A program made the translations under genes and the position numbers. Below the pieces are notes generated by a model. It ran no database searches. It had not been told where the DNA came from and saw only the letters and a program-made list of their open reading frames with translations. 21,072 nt of DNA from a virus: IMG/VR virus record IMGVR_UViG_3300025949_000098, positions 1 to 21,072 of that record. The stretch is one strand, 5' to 3'. This document shows, one piece after another, positions 5,995 to 13,051 of the stretch. The stretch's first letter is position 1. Each line of letters opens with the position of its first letter.

Positions 5995-8279
5995 ATGCTC
6001 TTGCTCCCGAACGATCGCGACTCGCCGCCCTGCTCGGCTTTCTGCGCCTGCTGGACCTGCTGCTGCGCTGCCTGGTGCTGCATCTGGTGGTGCTGCATCT
6101 GCTGGTCCTCGGCGTGATGCTGATTGGCCTGCGCCAACTCCATCTGGGCGTTCTGCTGTTCCTGCTGCCGCGCCATGGCGTCGTGCTGCAGACGCATCCG
6201 CTCAATCTCCATGTTCATCAGCTCGATCTTCTCTTTGGACTGCCGGTCGGCTGCATCGTTCGCCGCCTCCGCCTGCATCTTGCGGTCCTGCTGTGCCGAT
6301 TTCTCCAGCTCAGTCGCCGCCTTTCGCTGGCCTTCCTTATCAGCCTGCTGGTTCTTCATCTGCGCGACCTGGATCGATGCCTGCGCCTGCGCCGCACCCG
6401 GATCAGCACCCGGCTGCTGCGGCGGAGGCTGCACCACCACCTTGTCCGTATCGTTGATGCCGATCATGCGCAGAATGCGCTTCAGCACATCGTCCATATC
6501 CAGCCGCGGCGTGAACATCGGCATTTGCGCCAGCGTTGCCAGCGCGGTTGCCAGCATGACGCGGTGCACCTGGCTCGGCACGTTCGGATCTGACGCCGGT
6601 ACCAGATCGAGGTCCGCGAACTCCGCCGCCGCCGCCCATTGCCGCTTCGGCGAGGGGATAACGTGCGCCAGCGCCTCCGGCCGCTCCATGAACAGTTCAC
6701 GGATCATGGTCAGTTCTTGGCTCATCGCCTCATGCAGCCGCTTGTGGATGGCTGACATGACGACGGCCTTTTCCTCGAGCATGGCCATGATCGTGCCCAC
6801 TGGCACGTTCGCCCTGCCCTCGCCAACCTCCAGCGAAGCCGCCGCGCCAACGCGCTGACACGCCTGCTGCACCAACTCGTAAAGCTGGATCGAGACCGGG
6901 CTTATGTCCTTGTACGGCAGCGCCATCATCGACTGCCTGATGTCGGTTCCACCCGGCACATCAACGTCGACCCATTCCCCAGGCGAAGGGTTAATGTCGC
7001 TCTGCGCCATCCGCGTGCCCTTGATCTTCGCGCCGCCGGGGAAGTTCGCGAACATCATGCCTTCGACCAGCTGCCGGATAACGGCAGTCAGCGTCAGCAC
7101 CGAATTGCCCTGTAGATGCAGAAACCCGTACGCCAGGAAGCCGAAGCCCGGCACCATCTGGTAATGCACGCAGCGCCGCTTGCGCGCGAACCGCTTGTCG
7201 CCCTGCTTCCAGAACCGCTCGATCCGCAACACCTGCCGCGAATAGCGCTCGATCGTCACCCGGTACGGCAGCGCCAATCCCTTCGGCGCCCCAGGCTCCT
7301 TCAGCCCATACATCGCCAGATCAAGATCAGTGACGGTCGAGTAGACCAGGAACGGCTGATCCTGCGGACGCTGCGACACCGACGTGATGCCGGCGATCTG
7401 GTCTTTCTTCTGCTCGATCTGATCAGTCTGCGGCATCGACACGCCAAGATCGCAGTCGCGCCACACACCGTAGAACATCTTGCGCTTGACTTCGCTCGGC
7501 GAAACCTCCGCGCGCATCGTCCAGCGCGTCGCCGTGTCGAGGCTGGTCGCCTCCTCACTGACGATCAGATCCTCGACGCCCACCGTATCCACACGCGGGC
7601 GCTGCTTGATCGGGCAGTGGTAGCCGTAGCGGAACAGGTTGCCGCCGTAGAACAGCCCGAACAGCCCGCGATCCAGATCGGGCACGTATTCCGGCATGCC
7701 CTTGGTCAGCGCGAGGTTGAAGTCCTCTTCGAAATCCGCCGCCAGATTGTCTTCGTCCTCGCCGGCATCCGCGGTCTGCACAATCTTGGCCGGGCCGTTC
7801 GCCGGCAGCAGTTCGCCGCGCGCCTGCGACTGCGCCTTGACGATACTCTCCAGCATCGTGGAATCGCGCAGCGTCGAAACACTCTGCCCCGACTTTTTGC
7901 CTTCCGCTTTCGACTGACCGGGCATCTCCACGGTCAGGCCGAGTAGTTCCAGCCCGCGCGTATAGTTCGCGACGAACTGCTCGCGAGACTTCAGATCGGC
8001 CTCGATGCCTTCCAGAATGTCGTGTGCGATCTCGTAAAGCCGGCCGTCCAGTTCCTCCCGCTCGGCCAGGTTCTCATCGAACCCCTCGTCGCGCGACGGC
8101 GCCGGATCGGCCCCTATCTCGACAACGCGCACACCGCCGTCGTCGTCTACCTCGACAATCGTGGAGCCTGGTGGCGGCTTGCTTTGCTCCATCCACCCAA
8201 CCCACGGCGCAACACCCGGCTCGGGCGGTGGGCCTGGCTGGCGAATGGTCCCATCGGACATGGAGTCGAGCGGCGGCAT
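5991..8279 (-). CDS. Portal protein, P22-type
   Basis: A 762-residue protein forming the dodecameric portal at the capsid vertex through which DNA is packaged and ejected. The length is close to the P22 portal (about 725). After a Pro-rich N-terminus, the core includes a stem/wing region with RDSTMLESIVKAQSQARGEL, FGLFYGGNLFRYGYH, the crown-side PGFGFLAYGFLHLQGNSV followed by TLTAVIRQLVEGMMF, and PVGTIMAMLEEKAVVMSAIH. From about residue 620 the chain becomes a long Gln/Ala/Glu-rich helix, matching the C-terminal barrel of P22-like portals. The ATG at 8279 has AGGAG four bases upstream, within a short palindrome. The position between terminase and capsid genes agrees. Confidence is high for portal, moderate for the subfamily. 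Confidence 0.88.
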   Translation of the reverse strand: MPPLDSMSDGTIRQPGPPPEPGVAPWVGWMEQSKPPPGSTIVEVDDDGGVRVVEIGADPAPSRDEGFDENLAEREELDGRLYEIAHDILEGIEADLKSREQFVANYTRGLELLGLTVEMPGQSKAEGKKSGQSVSTLRDSTMLESIVKAQSQARGELLPANGPAKIVQTADAGEDEDNLAADFEEDFNLALTKGMPEYVPDLDRGLFGLFYGGNLFRYGYHCPIKQRPRVDTVGVEDLIVSEEATSLDTATRWTMRAEVSPSEVKRKMFYGVWRDCDLGVSMPQTDQIEQKKDQIAGITSVSQRPQDQPFLVYSTVTDLDLAMYGLKEPGAPKGLALPYRVTIERYSRQVLRIERFWKQGDKRFARKRRCVHYQMVPGFGFLAYGFLHLQGNSVLTLTAVIRQLVEGMMFANFPGGAKIKGTRMAQSDINPSPGEWVDVDVPGGTDIRQSMMALPYKDISPVSIQLYELVQQACQRVGAAASLEVGEGRANVPVGTIMAMLEEKAVVMSAIHKRLHEAMSQELTMIRELFMERPEALAHVIPSPKRQWAAAAEFADLDLVPASDPNVPSQVHRVMLATALATLAQMPMFTPRLDMDDVLKRILRMIGINDTDKVVVQPPPQQPGADPGAAQAQASIQVAQMKNQQADKEGQRKAATELEKSAQQDRKMQAEAANDAADRQSKEKIELMNMEIERMRLQHDAMARQQEQQNAQMELAQANQHHAEDQQMQHHQMQHQAAQQQVQQAQKAEQGGESRSFGSKSI

Positions 8280-8280
8280 A

Positions 8281-8303
8281 GGTCTCCTGTCAGGAGGAAG
8301 ACC
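8281..8303 (-). promoter_or_regulatory. Palindrome over the portal ribosome-binding site
   Basis: Bases 8284-8296 are an odd palindrome (CTCCTG, one base, CAGGAG) flanked by GGTCT at 8281 and AGACC at 8299. On the minus-strand RNA the AGGAG used for the portal start forms one arm. A six-pair stem with a one-base loop cannot fold completely, but a slightly opened form with the flanking pairs could partly hide the site. Effect on translation is inferred. Confidence 0.4.
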
Positions 8304-8336
8304 CAGACGCTGGGCGGCACTTTATTACACAGCCGT

Positions 8337-8459
8337 TCATCGTGGCGCTAGCACCACCACGGCCAGCAGCGAAACAGACACCACCCCGAAATAGAACAGC
8401 ACGCCGCTCAGCTGATACAGCGCGAGGAACGCAACTCCGCCGGGAGTGATCTGGATCAT
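8337..8459 (-). CDS. Small 40-residue single-TM membrane protein
   Basis: A short gene in the gap upstream of the portal. The ATG at 8459 has a strong GGGGAGGG six bases upstream. The protein reads MIQITPGGVAFLALYQLSG then VLFYFGVVSVSLLAVVVLAP and Arg, stop: a nine-residue head followed by about 30 residues that are almost entirely hydrophobic, enough for one transmembrane helix. No charged residue occurs before the final Arg. A clear ribosome site, good codon structure and lack of any competing frame support it as real. Small single-TM phage proteins include pinholin-like and antiholin-like proteins, but position beside the portal gives no specific hint. Confidence 0.65.
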   Translation of the reverse strand: MIQITPGGVAFLALYQLSGVLFYFGVVSVSLLAVVVLAPR

Positions 8460-8465
8460 GGTGCG

Positions 8466-8493
8466 CCCTCCCCGCGCCGAAGCGCAGGGAGGG
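8466..8493 (-). promoter_or_regulatory. 12-bp hairpin with UUCG loop sequestering a ribosome-binding site
   Basis: On the minus strand the RNA reads CCCUCCCUGCGC, UUCG, GCGCGGGGAGGG: twelve consecutive pairs (one G-U) closed by a C(UUCG)G tetraloop, one of the most stable RNA loops. The 3' arm is exactly the GGGGAGGG ribosome site of the 40-residue protein gene starting at 8459. On the plus strand the same position would be a C-A mismatch, so the minus-strand RNA is the better folder. There is no U-run after it, arguing against a classical terminator. Confidence 0.7.
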
Positions 8494-8500
8494 AAGCGTC

Positions 8501-8836
8501 CTATGCCTTCGGCGCAGGAGTGCCGAGGGTCAGCGTCATCACCGATGCTTGCTGGTTCGGGTCCTGAGTAACGTTGATGTCTTCCGACACGCCAGTAATT
8601 GTCAGCGTCCCGGCGCCAAGATCGGCATCGGCCGTGACGGTGATGCGGGCCGGGCCGCCGGGCGCAACAGCAGCGACAACAGCACTCATGCCATCAGCCG
8701 CAGCAACGACGGAAACGATCGTCGCGTCAGATGTTGCCCATACGGGGACGCCATCAACCGGCGCCGGCTGGCCTGCGGCGTTGGTGATGGAAAGAGTGAC
8801 CGAAGGAAACTCTTGAGAGGTTAGCAGGTCAGCCAT
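8501..8836 (-). CDS. Ig-like (Big2-type) phage protein
   Basis: A 111-residue protein with the beta-sandwich pattern of bacterial Ig-like domains: PSVTLSITNAAGQPAPVDGV, VWATSDATIVSVVAAADG, MSAVVAAVAPGGPARITVTA, then TLTITGVSEDINV. The order (short strands, W-x-T-S-D, a Gly-rich turn and G-x-A-x-I-T-V-T-A) is typical of Big2 domains that phages place on capsids or tails to bind surfaces. No signal peptide is present. The ATG at 8836 has AGAGGA six bases upstream. It may decorate the virion; this is inference from the domain type. It ends LTLGTPAPKA, resembling the end of the neighbouring gene product. Confidence 0.6.
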   Translation of the reverse strand: MADLLTSQEFPSVTLSITNAAGQPAPVDGVPVWATSDATIVSVVAAADGMSAVVAAVAPGGPARITVTADADLGAGTLTITGVSEDINVTQDPNQQASVMTLTLGTPAPKA

Positions 8837-8891
8837 GTGTGATCCTCTTAGGAAAGCGCCCCTTAACCCGAAGGAGCCACGGTCGTTACTC

Positions 8892-9275
8892 TTACGACTT
8901 CGATGTGGGTGTGCCGAGGGCGATCTTCAAACTGGTCGCCTCAGTCTGGAAGACGGCAACGGCCGACTGAATATCGGACAGCTCCTCGCGCAGCTCAGCA
9001 AGCAGCGAATCGATCACCGATGCTGGCGGCAGATCGGGATATCCGTCAGACACGAGCGACGCATGCAGCGAGTTTACATTGTCCATGCCGGTCAGTTCGG
9101 CCTGGATCAGGTCGCGGCGTCGCTTAATAATATCGCTCTGCGCCGTCAACTTGGCCGCCAGATCGGGAGAGACCGAAGTCCTCGCCAAGTCGTCGAGACC
9201 ACGGATCTGCGGCGCGATGATCGTCATCTGATTGTTCAGCTCAGTGCGCCGCGCGGCATTGATATCATCGGCCAT
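8892..9275 (-). CDS. Helical phage protein of unknown function
   Basis: A 127-residue, mostly alpha-helical and acidic protein without signal or membrane segments. Helices are suggested at residues 5-35 (NAARRTELNNQMTIIAPQIR), 40-65 (LAAKLTAQSDIIKRRRDLIQ) and 85-118 (SVIDSLLAELREELSDIQSA). The C-terminus IALGTPTSKS resembles LTLGTPAPKA at the end of the next gene product, and both start MAD. The ATG at 9275 is preceded by AGGGGAG nine bases upstream. Lying between exported proteins and the Ig-like protein in the late operon, it may be a virion or assembly protein, but no family is recognised. Confidence 0.6.
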   Translation of the reverse strand: MADDINAARRTELNNQMTIIAPQIRGLDDLARTSVSPDLAAKLTAQSDIIKRRRDLIQAELTGMDNVNSLHASLVSDGYPDLPPASVIDSLLAELREELSDIQSAVAVFQTEATSLKIALGTPTSKS

Positions 9276-9290
9276 TTGCCCGAACTCCCC

Positions 9291-9908
9291 TTAGTTCCTG
9301 CATTCGGGATGGCGCGCTTGCTCAGCGCGGCTCCATCTGTTGAAAGCTGTAGCACTGCACCACGCGGCTCGGTCACTAAAATTCGCAGTGAGCGGCTTTG
9401 GCGGTGGCGATACTGGTGCCGCATCCGGCACCGCTGCGCGCACCACCGGGTACTGATCTGCCAGCACCTTCATGGCGATGTCGGGATGGCCCATGTTGTA
9501 AAGCAGCTCCGCCAGCTTGCGCGCGTTGCAGTCGGGGCTGATCCACGACGGCCCAATTCCGCCACCACCAATCGGCCCGCTGCCGCCGGCACTTAACCCC
9601 ACAGTCGGACAGTCCATGCCGGACGCACCGACCGAAGGCAGCGACCATGCCGGCGCTGCGAAATTGACGGACGGTGCAGCGGGAGGCGCTGCACCGCCCA
9701 CGCCACCGCCGGGCGCAGTGACGGTGACGTTTGTGGTAGGCGCATTCACCAGTTTCTGGCCCTGGCGCTGCACCTGATGCTGCATTTGTGCTTGGTTCTG
9801 CTTCGCCACCGCGTTCTGTGACTGATCTTGGTTCCAGGCGAACGCCGTCGCAGGAAGCACGATCAGTGCAGCAGCAACAAGTTTCACGTGAAGCATTTTA
9901 CTACTCAT
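9291..9908 (-). CDS. Exported phage protein with Gln-rich and Gly/Pro-rich regions
   Basis: A 205-residue protein with a Sec-type signal peptide (KLVAAALIVLPATAFA, cleavage after AFA near residue 24). The mature part starts with a Gln/Asn-rich segment (QDQSQNAVAKQNQAQMQHQV), then a Gly/Pro/Ala linker, then a conserved-looking core: MDCPTVGLSAGG, GPSWISPDCNARKLAELLYN, MGHPDIAMKVLADQYPVV. The pattern of two cysteines around a Gly-rich stretch followed by a short helical pair recalls uncharacterised exported proteins in several podovirus genomes. The C-terminus (WCSATAFNRWSRAEQARHPE) has two more Cys. The start could also be the ATG at 9896. Probable location is the periplasm; function unknown. 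Confidence 0.65.
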   Translation of the reverse strand: MSSKMLHVKLVAAALIVLPATAFAWNQDQSQNAVAKQNQAQMQHQVQRQGQKLVNAPTTNVTVTAPGGGVGGAAPPAAPSVNFAAPAWSLPSVGASGMDCPTVGLSAGGSGPIGGGGIGPSWISPDCNARKLAELLYNMGHPDIAMKVLADQYPVVRAAVPDAAPVSPPPKPLTANFSDRAAWCSATAFNRWSRAEQARHPECRN

Positions 9909-9923
9909 GATTCTAACAACCTG

Positions 9924-10292
9924 TTAGCCCATTGTGCCCGACGCAAAGCAGTCGATTGTGGGGGCGCCTTCATAGCCATCGAGGTGCCGATACCAGACAA
10001 TCGGCTTGCCGATCGGATTGGCGCCGTTCCCTGGATCAACGATCGCTCCCCGAGGAACGTCCCACCATCTATTTTCTATTAACACCTGGTAAACACCATT
10101 GTAGGTGCGCCATTCTTCTTCGTTCAGCACGACGCCATCTGCTTCACTGCAGCACGGCACGCTGCCTTGATGCGCGGTCTGCCGCTCGAACCATTGGTGT
10201 GTGGGACTGGAAAGATCGGTGCCCGGCGGCGGAGCAGCTATTGCAGACACCGGCAGCAGGCAAAGAACAAAGATCCGCAACGCGCGAGACAC
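9924..10292 (-). CDS. Small exported Cys-containing protein
   Basis: A 122-residue protein from a GTG at 10292, with a signal peptide (MSRALRIFVLCLLPVSAIA, cleavage near residue 19). The mature domain contains an adjacent cysteine pair (VPCCSEADGVVLNEEEWRTY), a Trp-rich strand pair (ENRWWDVPRGAIVDP), then IVWYRHLDGY and a terminal CFASGTMG. This arrangement (Cys-Cys, W-x-V-P, terminal C-F) resembles small exported proteins common in rhizobial genomes. Disulfides in the periplasm are likely. It follows the terminase stop by nine bases. The role is unknown; a capsid operon is an odd place for two exported proteins in a row. Confidence 0.65.
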   Translation of the reverse strand: MSRALRIFVLCLLPVSAIAAPPPGTDLSSPTHQWFERQTAHQGSVPCCSEADGVVLNEEEWRTYNGVYQVLIENRWWDVPRGAIVDPGNGANPIGKPIVWYRHLDGYEGAPTIDCFASGTMG

Positions 10293-10301
10293 GCGCGGCT
10301 T

Positions 10302-12047
10302 CTAGCCGACGCCGTACCGCTCTGCTACCGAAATCCGCCGGCCGCGGAACTTGCGCAACTCAAATTCGTCGCGCTCGTGCTCATCCGCCAACTTGATCAG
10401 CCCGAACTGCCGCAAATACCCGAGCGCGCCACTCACTGTGTCCGTCAGATCCTTCCACCGCCCCTTGGGAAACTGCGACACCTCGGCGATCACCATCTCC
10501 GACCAGGTCGTGTCCGGCGCATGGATCACGCCACCCTCGAACAACGCCGACACCGAATGCAGCCGCGACACCTTGTCGCGCGATCCCTTCGCAAACCCGG
10601 TCTGATTGTCCAGATCGATCCGAAATTCCCCCGGATTCATCAGCCGCTGCAGCTCCAACTGCACCCAGTTGGCGCCCGCCTTGTTCTCCAGCACCACAAT
10701 GTCCAGCTTCCGCCGCCGCGCCGTGTCCAAGATCCGCGTCGCCAACGCCTTCAGCGTCGGCCGGTCACGCCACGCACCCGTCATCGCTACCTTCGGCCGC
10801 CCGCCACTGTCCGCAAACACGCCCCAAGTCGTCATCGCGCAGTAAGCGTTCTCCTCCTTCTCGGTGAACGCCGTATCTATATAACCGATGGTTAACTCCC
10901 ATGACGGCCAAGTGGCGATGTAGTACTGCCGCCCGGTCTCCTCATCGACCACCAGCCGGCGCCACTTGTCCTCCTCGCCAGTCGGCGGCCACAGCTGCCA
11001 CCATTCCCGCCGCACAATGCCGCCGCCGCGCGGCGCAGGCCGCTGCTGATACTGCCCGGCAAATCCAAACTCGCCGACCGACTTCGCCTGCGTCTCATAC
11101 CACTCGACCGAAAACCGCTCCGGCCACAGCGGCTCGCCATCCTCCTCGCGCCAGTCCGCAAACTCATATCGCGTGCGCGCAAGCCGCTGGCCCCACGCAT
11201 TGATCCACCAGCCACCCGTCGCCGTCACACACCGCCGGTCCTCCTCGAACAGCGCCGGCAAGCAAAGATGCACGATCTCCGCCCCGTCGTTGTCCAGCAG
11301 ATATCCCGACAGATCACCCTCCGCCTGGCGCTGCATGATCAGAACCTCGGCGCCCTTCGTCGGATCGTTCGACCGCGTCCGCCACACCTCGTTGTAAGCC
11401 CGCACCTGGCTCTCAACGACCGCCTGACTCTCCACCTCAGTCGTCTTGTGCGGATCGTCCAGGATCTTGATGATCCCGCCCTTCCCCAAGCTCTCAGGAA
11501 TACCAGTGCTGATCCGCGAGCCGCCGGCCGTCGTGTCATACTGCCCGGAATTGTCGCGGTCCTTGGCGATCACCAACCGATCGCCCCACAGCCGCTGATA
11601 CCAGGGCGACGCAATCAACCGCCGCGCGGTGACCGCATCCTCCTCCGCTTTCTTCGCCCCGTAGCTCGCGCACAAAAACCGCACGCCAGGCCCCATCAGC
11701 GGATACTCCGCGTCCGGCGCCAGCGCCCATGTCCACGTCGCCCAGGCGATCGCAACAATACTGGTCTTGCAATGTCTTGGCGGCACATTGGCAATCAGCC
11801 GGCGGATCTCGCCCCTGCTCACCGCCTCCAAATGCTCGCACAGCGCCTGCACATGCCGGCCACCAACAAACGGCGCCGGGTCAAACGCCGGCCAGGCCCG
11901 CACCAGATACTCGTAAAGCGATCCCTCGCAGATCGCCCGCTCATCGTCCAACCGGCACTGGGTCAGGCTCTCGTGCAGCGAGCGCCCTAAGTCTTCGTCC
12001 AGTTCGCCGTCCCGAATGGCATCAACCAGGAATTGGAGGTCGATCAC
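10302..12047 (-). CDS. Terminase large subunit (DNA packaging ATPase/nuclease)
   Basis: A 581-residue protein that pumps and cuts phage DNA at the portal. The ATPase domain has a Walker A variant NVPPRHCKTS (residues 87-96), an adenine-side FLCASYG, Walker B IIKILDDP (192-199) with the coupling region after it, and LGKGG before it. The nuclease domain carries the expected acidic residues: D391 in TIGYIDTAF, E454 in VVLENKAGANW, and D533/D536 in KDLTDTVSGAL. Size and motif order match gp17-like terminases. The start is a GTG at 12047 directly after a stop codon of the same frame; the only GGAGG abuts the GTG with no spacer, so initiation may be poor or depend on coupling. High confidence. Confidence 0.92.
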   Translation of the reverse strand: MIDLQFLVDAIRDGELDEDLGRSLHESLTQCRLDDERAICEGSLYEYLVRAWPAFDPAPFVGGRHVQALCEHLEAVSRGEIRRLIANVPPRHCKTSIVAIAWATWTWALAPDAEYPLMGPGVRFLCASYGAKKAEEDAVTARRLIASPWYQRLWGDRLVIAKDRDNSGQYDTTAGGSRISTGIPESLGKGGIIKILDDPHKTTEVESQAVVESQVRAYNEVWRTRSNDPTKGAEVLIMQRQAEGDLSGYLLDNDGAEIVHLCLPALFEEDRRCVTATGGWWINAWGQRLARTRYEFADWREEDGEPLWPERFSVEWYETQAKSVGEFGFAGQYQQRPAPRGGGIVRREWWQLWPPTGEEDKWRRLVVDEETGRQYYIATWPSWELTIGYIDTAFTEKEENAYCAMTTWGVFADSGGRPKVAMTGAWRDRPTLKALATRILDTARRRKLDIVVLENKAGANWVQLELQRLMNPGEFRIDLDNQTGFAKGSRDKVSRLHSVSALFEGGVIHAPDTTWSEMVIAEVSQFPKGRWKDLTDTVSGALGYLRQFGLIKLADEHERDEFELRKFRGRRISVAERYGVG

Positions 12048-12130
12048 CCTCCGGTCTTATCCCTACCCCGATACCATCCGCAACTGATACAACCGAGCGG
12101 GGCACCAAGATGACTTAAGGAGAGTTGGCC

Positions 12131-12430
12131 ATGTCTGGCTCTATGCAACACCAGATGGCCGTCAGCCTGCGCGACGACGTGGCTCGCCTACATGAGCACG
12201 TGGAGAAAGTAGACGACAAAGTCGACACCATGGCGCTGCAGGTGGCCGTCAACGATACGCATGTCACGCGGATGGTGAAGGAGCAAACGGAAACCAACGC
12301 GAAGTTGGAAAAATTAGACGCCAAGGTGGAGAAGCTAAACAGCCTGAAAGCGCAGCTTCTTGGGGGCGTCGCCGCCATCGGCTTCGTCGTCACCCTTGTG
12401 GTCGAGCTGCTTCGGATCTGGTTCCACTAG
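12131..12430 (+). CDS. Coiled-coil protein with C-terminal TM segment (XhlA-like)
   Basis: A 99-residue protein from the ATG at 12131, with AAGGAG eight bases upstream. Residues about 14-72 are a charged coiled coil (RDDVARLHEHVEKVDDKVDT, later NAKLEKLDAKVEKLNSLKAQ), and residues 74-97 form one transmembrane helix (LLGGVAAIGFVVTLVVELLR) ending IWFH. This is the architecture of XhlA-type lysis accessory proteins and of several holin-associated factors. It diverges from the terminase, with only 83 bases between, in which I see no convincing promoter. Its 3' end overlaps antisense to a probable minus-strand gene by 96 bases. Lysis-related function is inferred from architecture. Confidence 0.65.
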   Translation: MSGSMQHQMAVSLRDDVARLHEHVEKVDDKVDTMALQVAVNDTHVTRMVKEQTETNAKLEKLDAKVEKLNSLKAQLLGGVAAIGFVVTLVVELLRIWFH

Positions 12431-12547
12431 CTCACGCGCCCACCGACGCTTCAGCTCGTCCGCCAGGCGCCACGCGCCCTTGAAATCGTTGATCGACAGC
12501 GCAGACAAAGCCTGCGACGCCAGCGCCATGGAAATTTTGTCGCACAT
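12335..12547 (-). CDS. Small hydrophilic protein, overlaps antisense to coiled-coil gene
   Basis: A 70-residue protein when started at the ATG at 12547, four bases after the stop of the upstream lipoprotein gene; in-frame ATGs at 12574 and 12562 would overlap that gene. The N-terminal half looks like a genuine helix pair (ISMALASQALSALSINDFKG then AWRLADELKRRWARELVEP), while the C-terminal half (KGDDEADGGDAPKKLRF) is antisense to the membrane helix of the plus-strand gene, and may be only a by-product of that overlap. No strong ribosome site was found. The function is unknown, and whether both strands are translated is open. Confidence 0.45.
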   Translation of the reverse strand: MCDKISMALASQALSALSINDFKGAWRLADELKRRWARELVEPDPKQLDHKGDDEADGGDAPKKLRFQAV

Positions 12548-12551
12548 CGGT

Positions 12552-12791
12552 CTACCGGCCATATACGTAAACATTGGGCGGCCCCTGCATTAACTGCGCC
12601 CCCACCGCAGTCGTGCCCGCCCACATCGCCCGGTCCCGCTGGTCAATCGCCATCTGCTGATGAACGCAATCCCAGTAGTGCTGCGATCCAGGCGTGGCTC
12701 CCAACTGACGGCAGAAGCTAGAAACCCTCTGTGCATAAGGTGTGCATCCCGACAGAAGAACCGCAAGTAACAGCATCGCGCGCGCAGGCAT
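12552..12791 (-). CDS. Small lipoprotein
   Basis: A 79-residue protein with a type II signal peptide: MPARAMLLLAVLLSGC, with lipobox LLSGC and lipid-modified Cys16. The mature part (TPYAQRVSSFCRQLGATPGS then QHYWDCVHQQMAIDQR) contains a C-x10-C spacing around G-x-x-P-G-S-x-x-Y, a pattern I associate with small lipoproteins of alphaproteobacteria. The ATG at 12791 has GGAGG six bases upstream. A phage lipoprotein near lysis genes can be an Rz1-type spanin component, but the sequence lacks the Pro-rich character of Rz1, and no Rz partner in the usual overlapping frame is obvious. Superinfection exclusion is another option. Membrane location is secure; role is not. Confidence 0.7.
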   Translation of the reverse strand: MPARAMLLLAVLLSGCTPYAQRVSSFCRQLGATPGSQHYWDCVHQQMAIDQRDRAMWAGTTAVGAQLMQGPPNVYVYGR

Positions 12792-12816
12792 TGAAAGCCT
12801 CCAATTTTTTGTCCTT

Positions 12817-13044
12817 CTAGCGCCGCTGTGTCATTCCGTCTACATGTCCTGACCGATAGGCGTATCCCTCATCCGCCTTGGCAAAATATGGATTTCGCAG
12901 CGGAGCGCCCTGCAGCCCCGCCCGCTTGCCATAAACATATGCCTCGCCCATCCGCTGCTCGTGCTCCGTCAGCGGCGGCTCCGCGTCCGGCGAAGGCGGA
13001 ACATTCGGCACGTCCGGCATCGCGTCAGCCTGTTCGTCTGTCAT
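12817..13044 (-). CDS. Small hydrophilic protein of unknown function
   Basis: A 75-residue protein from the ATG at 13044, with AGGGG about five bases upstream; earlier in-frame starts fall inside the preceding gene. The first third is Pro/Asp/Glu-rich (MTDEQADAMPDVPNVPPSPD) and probably disordered; the remainder (EHEQRMGEAYVYGKRAGLQG, then YFAKADEGYAYRSGHVDGM) may fold as a small helical unit with repeated G-x-A-Y/Y-A-Y elements. I recognise no family. It follows the exported glycosidase gene by seven bases. Confidence 0.6.
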   Translation of the reverse strand: MTDEQADAMPDVPNVPPSPDAEPPLTEHEQRMGEAYVYGKRAGLQGAPLRNPYFAKADEGYAYRSGHVDGMTQRR

Positions 13045-13051
13045 CACACCC

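Noticed and set aside
5655-6593. Long plus-strand frame rich in Leu, Arg and His
   Set aside because: It is antisense to the portal Gln-rich end and the His-rich protein gene; the composition is a mirror of those codons and there is no ribosome site or recognisable domain.
7116-7946. 276-codon plus-strand frame
   Set aside because: Antisense to the portal core, with Arg/Leu/His bias and no start signal.
8466-8493. Rho-independent terminator
   Set aside because: No U-run follows on either strand, and the 3' arm is a ribosome-binding site with a well-spaced start codon.
11268-11990. 240-codon plus-strand frame
   Set aside because: Antisense to the terminase large subunit, whose motifs are clear; Pro/Arg/His-biased sequence.
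12048-12130. Divergent promoter between terminase and the coiled-coil gene
   Set aside because: I found no pair of -35 and -10 boxes with acceptable spacing on either strand; only the ribosome site of the plus gene is clear.
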